A stretch of DNA of 64,000 nt from Prostheceraeus crozeri (taxonomy: Eukaryota > Platyhelminthes > Polycladida > Euryleptidae), in assembly GCA_907163375.1 (NCBI GenBank), contig CAJQUW010001409.1, positions 496,001 to 560,000 on the forward strand, given 5' to 3'. Below, piece after piece: positions 57,200 through 64,000 of this stretch. Position 1 is the first letter of the stretch. The number at the start of each line of letters is the position of its first letter. The notes beneath the pieces were generated by a model that did not search any database, had not been told where the DNA came from, and saw only the letters and a program-made list of their open reading frames with translations. The translations under genes and the position numbers were made by a program.

Positions 57200-59266
57200 C
57201 GGAATAAAAACATCGACATGAAAAAATGCGCCTACAAGTTATCATTAATGACTATGAATTATCCTTTGCCAAGGATATAAATGATGCAATGGTGGAAAGT
57301 AACTTATTGATTTTGTTTAATTTTTAGCAGACGTCTTAGGAGCAGCTTCTGATAGAGATTTTTGGCCTACATCGCAATGAATTGTTGGAATTGATCAAGC
57401 AACAGAATCATGGGATATCCTACTATTGCTATAGTAAGTAACTTGCAAATATCTATTGATGTGATCTGTGCGTATTTCCAGCCTTTCATGGATAGGGTAG
57501 ACGCTGCACTTCGACCATGGAAATGTATCAAGTCTGTATCGACTGGGGATAGTTGTAAGAAACAATCCCCGCCTCAATCACTCGTTCCCTCCTACCCCTG
57601 ATTCGAAAGTCCAAATTGTATTCCAAATCTTCCGTTAAATTTTCCACCATATCATGAATTCATTGCGTTGTTTGTCAATCGTCATGAACTTCTATTTGGA
57701 CTGATGAAACAAAAAGCATAATTATCAGTACATACATGTAGGTTCAGAATGGCTGATCAATCTGCTGCAGCCGGACTACGCAAGCCGATGTAATAGACTG
57801 CCTTTCTTTGTTCACCCCGAAAATATGCCTCGAAGGAATGGGAATTTCTAATTCAAAGAGCCCCGAAGTCGTGAATTTCATAAAGCTCCATCTCAAGTTG
57901 ATGGGTAGCGGCTTGTGAGGGTTCTCAGGTATGATTTTTAATCACAACCGGAAACAAGCATTCACGTCTCTATGGTTTGTGGGAATGAGATTTCGAATCT
58001 CTCACTGAGTTTATTTCACTCGGATTAGGAATTTCCCCTTATCATGGTGATGTTACTGAGGTCAACGACATATTATCCGACATGATAATATAGGACGTTC
58101 CTATTTTGACTCGATCATATTTGTTGTGACACGATTTTAGCATGATGAACATTTCCTGACAATATTGTACTTAATCTGACACATTCTCTGAAGAAATATT
58201 TTTGATGTGCGCTCTATTTTCATCCTTTGACGATAGCAGATACATCAACTTCCACTGTACACTGAACGTCACATAAATTTGCAACAACAGAAAATCTGTT
58301 TCATTTGATGACATTCAACTGATAATATCCAGGATACGATGATATTATTATCAACTACCATTGTCCTACTGTTCATTACAACTTTGTGAGATGACTATCT
58401 AGAACATGTTTATGAATGAATACATAGTTATTACGGAATGAAGGAATTTTTAGAGATAGCCACATTACCGTTCATAGCTATGGTTCTCAGTTACCTACCC
58501 ACAATTATTATTGTTTGCTTTTCACATCCGTACCTATATTATCAGTTTAATTACCATCGAAGAGGCTCCTCCAATTCAAGTAAAATCCTCGGAAAGCTAG
58601 TACCCTAACAACTGAATTATGAGAAGCATCAAATACCGTACTTTTGCGCAATTGAGCATTCATCTAAAACGTGGATCTTGAACTTTCTGCACCATTCTTC
58701 ACCTGCACTACAGGTATCATTTTTAACTATCGAAACCATCTCAAAAGTTTGGCACTTTTAGGTGATCTGCTCTATTGCGGAAAAGTTCTGGCTCTTTTTG
58801 TATTCACGGTTTTCAGTGGCTTTGAATTGATGTGAGAGACATTTCAACTGTAGATGAGAAAACAGAAATGTAGAGATTAAGATTTTCTTTTTAGATAACC
58901 CGATCAGTAACGCAAAAGCCATGGATACTTCTCGTATTTTAGTTGCTATATGTGTGATTGGCTGTTAGAGCCTTTGAACTGATTTGGAGGAGTCACTTCC
59001 ATGCTGTGAACTGATTATGGTTTATATAAGATGAAAAATTATGATCATATTTCAAGCGAAGATGTGAAGCGCTTGAATTCGACATTTTTGGACGATTGAT
59101 TTAATTATGTGACTTCTTTCTGTGAATACGTCATTTTTGAAAATCCTGATCTTGCGACGAAATTCAGCGATGCGTTATTATAGCAGAATGTCTTGAGACT
59201 ATTTTTTCAGCTTGTTTAATGAGATATCGTTACATATTCTCTCAAAGAGTGAATGATAAACTAGTA
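57200..59266. other. No gene seen
   Basis: AT-rich. The 60-codon frames on opposite strands near 57395-57601 are mutual shadows and carry no motif. Confidence 0.4.
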
Positions 59267-60784
59267 CACCCGTTTCACAAAAATAGAATAACCAAATTAG
59301 TGTTCCACAAGAATAGAATAATTTTCATACTTCTCACGAACAGAGCAACAAAGCTAGTATTTGGTAGCTGAACTCTTGACGTTGATTACTGCTTGTACTC
59401 TCCGAGCCACGAAGTCAACTGGGCACACGAGCACGTACATGAAAGGCCAACGATGTGAGGCACATTGAACCATCCAAGATTAGGCACTTTGAACATATTT
59501 CATAGTGCCCCATTTCGATACTCATATTTTCTTTTATTGAGTGAACAAGTGCTTTATGAGTTTTGACATCTGATTATGCTACAAAATGACCAACAACGCT
59601 ATCAGATTGACTATTTAGAAATGTTTGAGCAGTTAATAATTCGTTTTTTTGTGCGCTGTAATATTTTTTCGATAGCAAAACACCAGGGCAGCATGGCGAA
59701 GAATTAGCGTTGATGAAAATTAATTGATACGTTGATCAATGATCTCAATCAAAGTGATATGGGTTTGAATATGGAACCTCCCTTGACGGTCAAACAGATT
59801 GAATTGTCATTAATGCTTCTTGTTTTGATTTTTGAAACTTTCTTAGTTTTTGTCTAGGCCTACTCATGTCTTACACATATCTACATATGTAATGCGTTAT
59901 ACGCCTACAAACATGCTTTGATGATTACAATGATAAATGTGATATTGTATATCAATACATTTATCATTAATGCTCTTATCAAGGCTCTTCTATCATGAAT
60001 AATTCTATTACTCTGAGAAATCTGATGGTCTATGAACATTTTTCTTTCAGATATTAGCATGTATTTTTTCATATCAAGCATTTTCATATTATTTTTGCCG
60101 ATAAAAATCTCCATCCATGAATTTTGTTGTTTGACTTTGATAGTTGATGAACTGAAGCTATAGATCTGATACATACCGGCGAATAAGGTTGAACAAGAGA
60201 GCAATGAATAAAGATGGTTCAATGTGCCTCACACATGGGGCACATTGAACCACTTTGGTGAGAAATTTCAAGTTCAAATTGTGAGGAGATGAAATAACAC
60301 AGACGCGTCCAACAACTCAGACATTACTTTGCATGCCCTTAACTTTTTATCCAAATTTGATTTAGTATATTCAAACTATCTAGAAAAGTTAAAAAGCATG
60401 TTCAATGTGACCCTCCTTCCCGACACGTCAGTCCCACAGAACAATAACAAACCATTTCCTATAGCCTGCCTTTGCTCGGTCAATCTCTGCAATGGATTGA
60501 GAGGGGAATGGTTTCGAATCAAGCATCTACCAGCTCCCATAGATCTCCAATTGTCATATATTCTATTCTTGTGGAATGGCTTTTGTTCAAAGATGGTGCT
60601 ATAGGCCTAGTGCTCATGCTGTTATTTCATAGCACGACATATCTTGCACAACCACTACAAATGATCTCCCGTAGCCCATGTTTGATCTCTCTTCGATTTC
60701 TTTCGAGCACGGGAATAAGCACAAACTTGGATATTTTCTCTAGCTTCAGGAAACAGATTTATTCTATTTTTGTGAACGCACCTG
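59267..60784 (-). mobile_element. Tc1-like transposon, degraded, with nested MITE
   Basis: The inverted ends share TTCACAAAAATAGAATAA (left from 59273, right inverse at about 60759-60776), with TA outside (59265-59266 and 60785-60786). A further internal TTCCACAAGAATAGAAT near 59312 is inverted near 60563, an arrangement of double repeats known in several Tc1 elements. On the minus strand 59362-59425 ends RRVQAVINVKSSATKY and a stop, the typical Tc1 transposase C-terminus. Most of the gene is missing or unreadable, and a MITE occupies the middle. Confidence 0.75.
59456..60227. mobile_element. MITE with GTGAGGCACATTGAACC ends, inside the Tc1-like element
   Basis: GTGAGGCACATTGAACCATC at 59456 recurs in perfect inversion at about 60208-60227. 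An extra GGGGCACATTGAACC lies just to the right of it. No target duplication could be fixed because the ends are themselves repetitive. Non-coding. Confidence 0.65.
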
Positions 60785-61689
60785 TATGAACTGTTATGTG
60801 GCTATTTTCAGACGGTGCGATAATTATGTTCTTACATGTATTCCACTCTATCCATGCATTCATTTAGACATTGTCTAGATATTCGCCTTACAAAGTTGTG
60901 ATGGACATTGATAGCAACCGCTTACAATGGTATCCTGGATGCTATAAATGTCAGTTGAATGCTATCAAATTGAATAGATTTTAATTTGCAGCAAAATTTA
61001 TGACGTTCAGTGTATAATAAACTGTATATGCTAATATTGAACATCTAAAAAAGCTGGCAATAATTAAGTTGTAAAAGTTTCTTGTCTCTAACTTTGTCAC
61101 AAACATGCGTTTTTGTTTGGAAAAGATATGGAAAAGTCCAAGAATATGATAATCTCTCAATTTCTAAAAATTTTAGATAATGCAGGCAAATGGAATTGAA
61201 AGTCATCCTTTACCATTATTTTTCCATCACTTACTAAGTTTTCATTACTTTTGCTTTTGTTTTCTTCAATGACCAATCTACTAGGCAGATCGACAACCTC
61301 AAGAACTGTTTTGATTAATAAAATAGAGCACCTGCAATGTCAGTAGCATGTTATTCATATACTTATTGTGTAGCCTAATATATCTTTGTGATATTATAAT
61401 GCTCTTCCGTTATTTTTTCAACCAAAGTTTCGTAAAAAATTGATTAGCGTAATCTTCTCAAAAATAATCAGAGGGATTTAGGCGGGCTTAAATATTCTAT
61501 AGGTCGGCATTGCACAATAGGAAAAGTCGGAAGCAGACCCTACCAAAATGTGGGCCGAATCGAGTCGAAATTTCAGAAATTAGACGTCTCAATTAGCGAT
61601 GTAGCGATCATACTTATTTACTTTTACTCCTCGTTTATTGTCGGTTGGACCCCAGGTTTGATGGTGCGACATTTGCGCTACGTCGATTC
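60785..61689. other. No gene seen
   Basis: AT-rich, with no frame or repeat recognised. Confidence 0.4.
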
Positions 61690-62810
61690 TTAATCGTTTG
61701 AGTGCACCTCCTCGACACTGTTCGGTCTTGCGCGTCGAGGGTGAGATGTGGGCTTATATCGTCGAGAGTCGTAGGAGCTCATATCCTTCCTTACATTGTG
61801 CATCCATTTTTTCCTTTGACTGCCTTCGATGTTCGGACCCGGTACCTCAAGATCAACCTCGGCCACTTGCAGTTAGACATTCCTTGGAGGTGATCGTACC
61901 ACCTTAGGCGATTTTGTCGCAACTCTGCATCCGAATCATTAAGGCCATCAAGCACCCTCCAAAGGTTGCACATCGAGCGACGCTCATAGAGCTTGACCGC
62001 ACACATCCATCGTATCATGGAGGTCTCGTTCTTGGTTAGACGTGCTCTAGATCTTCTGCTTTGATGGACCATGTTTCCGAAGCATGCACCAATACGCTTC
62101 TTATACATGCCTTGTAAACATGGCCCCTGCGTCTGAGAGAAATCCCTTTGTTCGTCAGGACTGGCAACAGATCATGGAAATTCTTCCAAGCACTTCTTAT
62201 ACGGGCAATTACCGCCACACCACAGCCTCCGGGTCTCCCATAACCACATTACCCAAGTCCTCTACAAACCTCATATAAGTCGTTGCCAATTGCCATCCGA
62301 GCGACCTGCGGCGGTGGTGTGTGGAGTTCTCCTTTGCAGCGCCATCACTCAATTAAATAAGGGTCAGCGCGCAGAACTGGCAGATAAGTGCATCTACGGT
62401 GCACCCATTTTCGGTAAGTTAAGCAGCGGATCGAGTTCCTTCACATGCCCTTCGTGCAGACACCACAAGGACACTTTCCATCATCTCTCACTGATTCCTG
62501 ACCACTCCGGCTGATAAGAACCTTAGTCTTATCGATGTTGACTTGCCATACCTTTCGCCTCCAGGTTTGCCTTCCAGCAAAGGAAACGAGTCTTTAAATC
62601 CTTGACTGAGTCCGATGTTATGACCTCGTAGAGACCTCGTAGAGTCCGCGTAGAGAATCTCTTGAGTAACGATATTTGTAAGTTGAGCGGTTGGCCCACA
62701 AGTCGGGTTTCGGCCTCATATGTTCCAATGATGTTCCAACAATATAAATGGGTCCGTGTCGAGTCAGGTCTGAAAATATTAGAATCAAGAAATGATGTCT
62801 TCAATTCATT
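61690..62810 (-). mobile_element. LINE remnant, C-terminal half of reverse transcriptase ORF
   Basis: Read right to left in several frames. SVKDLKTRFLCWKANLEAKG (end of the palm, 62560-62640) comes first. A cysteine motif of the type CPCGVCTKGM ... KWVHRRC follows (about 62370-62480). Then ARIRSAWKNFHDLLPVL and GHVYKACIRSVLVHASETW (62036-62218) appear, and finally MIRWMCAVKLYERRS with RLRWYDHLQGM (61850-62030). This order is the familiar C-terminal half of a widespread invertebrate non-LTR family. At least three frame breaks. The catalytic FADD block is not legible. Confidence 0.75.
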
Positions 62811-64000
62811 TCATATAAGCTTAAGATGATAAGTTCATTATCAAACATATAAACTTAGGCCTACTGCATTTCTTCTGTAACTACCCGCGCCTGTAATTGA
62901 ATCCGTAGAAGAAAAGTCAATTTCAGCGATTTACATGTATATCTTTATATTATCAATATTATAGAACCCGGAGGTTGTGCGGTATCCACATCTCAGTGGT
63001 GATATGCACAGATCAAAAGCAACCAGGCGTAGGCCTACACCGGGTAACATATTATACAGGATAAACTAATAAGTTTTGTCCGGTAATTGCACGCAGCTAT
63101 CTTCTAATGTATTTAATGTATTGCTTTGAAATTTTGTATGACTATAGAATACTTATTTTGCTAACTTATACTGGAAAATTAATTTATTAAGCCTAAACCG
63201 TATGTGAAAACAATTACTTTTTAGAAAAAAACGTTTTTTTATCTCTTTTTTAAATACACGACAAACAACGTAAAACAGTTTTTTCTGGAAAGTCGATATG
63301 ATACACAAAAAATAGGAGTATAAATGTCAATCATCCGTTTCCGAGAGGTGTTCGAAGTAACTACCATGATGGAGCACACATCGGCGCCATCGATCAGGCA
63401 ATTTTCTAATCCCATTAGCGAAGAAGCTGCGTGGCTTGTTCTGTATCCATTATCTCTGAATAATTTGTCGTCAAACTAGAGTACTTTTTCTGGGGGCAGG
63501 GTATTTTGGCCATCTTCGTACCATTAGAGGGAAAATTAAGTCATTTCTAACAGTAATTCACCCTCCAAAACAACTTCACCATTTTGAGAAAGTAATTGTC
63601 TTGATTTTGAATGCAAGTTTGTCAAAATTGATGCAACACTTGCCGAGTGGCTGGGGACACAAAAAAGACAAAACAGGGCATCTAAAATGGAATAACTCAT
63701 GTACTTTCTGTGGTTTTGAATTCTTCGTTGGTGGAGCAGTGGGTGGTTATTCAATGATAAATCTGTCCAAATAAAATTTCCCGAAAAACGGGGCTGGGAT
63801 GACATGAGGAGGGTGGCAATATACTGTGGTTGTCAGTTGGCTTAAAGCCTACACGATATAAAATGCAAATTTCTCACTTATGGAATTCGAGATCGAGGAA
63901 ACGTAAACAAGTCTGACCGAAATTCATTTCAACTTTTATGGACGGAAAAACAGTTAGCAAAATCACAACACTCAAATAGGTGAGTCTGCTCATCATTTCA
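62811..64000. other. No gene seen
   Basis: AT-rich. The 89-codon minus frame at 63536-63805 has no recognisable motif. Confidence 0.4.

Noticed and set aside
1-64000. CRISPR arrays, operons and bacterial promoters
   Set aside because: No regular short-repeat/spacer array or compact gene cluster exists. The window is animal nuclear DNA.

Overview
This window looks like nuclear DNA from an invertebrate animal. It is AT-rich and has GT-AG introns of 1-9 kb, a host gene built of short exons, and dense old transposable elements (Tc1/mariner, hAT, P, piggyBac-like, LINE and SINE). Nothing in it is bacterial, and the phylum cannot be fixed from the sequence alone. I recognised no retrovirus, LTR element, Polinton or toxin gene.

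The one convincing host gene lies on the minus strand from about 31969 down to at least 11172. Its exons join in compatible phases (0-0, 0-0, 1-2, 0-0, 1-2) into one open frame of about 521 residues. The start ATG at 31964 has an in-frame stop just upstream in the same exon. The protein has an N-terminal region with no known domain, one canonical BIR zinc domain and a second, diverged BIR interrupted by an acidic linker, followed by charged helical sequence. A 78-base exon at 15620-15697 would lengthen the linker without changing frame. The 3' end was not found and may lie beyond position 1.

Layout on the + coordinate. 1-440: Tc1-like remnant. 768-9746: a region of about 9 kb bounded by 14-bp inverted ends and a 6-bp direct repeat, possibly one large transposon, with two tandem-repeat blocks. 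10281-10770: piggyBac-like MITE. 11172-31969: the BIR gene, with introns holding a tRNA-derived SINE, LINE debris, hAT-type MITEs and a palindromic repeat cluster. 32031-32450: MITE. 34094-36420: hAT remnant split by a mariner. 36730-39510: LINE remnant split by a 1.9 kb hAT-like element. 41424-45587: P element with two further transposons nested inside it, all three with 8-bp target duplications. 45767-49922: a fairly complete CR1/Jockey-type LINE on the minus strand. 51049-51671: the tail of another LINE. 52795-57194: an old transposon copy interrupted by a younger copy of its own family. 59267-60784: Tc1-like element with a nested MITE. 61690-62810: another LINE remnant.

The best leads are the split BIR gene with its interrupted second BIR, the three-level nest in the P element, the unexplained 9-kb element, the self-nested family at 52.8-57.2 kb, and a G-then-T-rich insertion at 28423-28850 that may be an assembly artefact.
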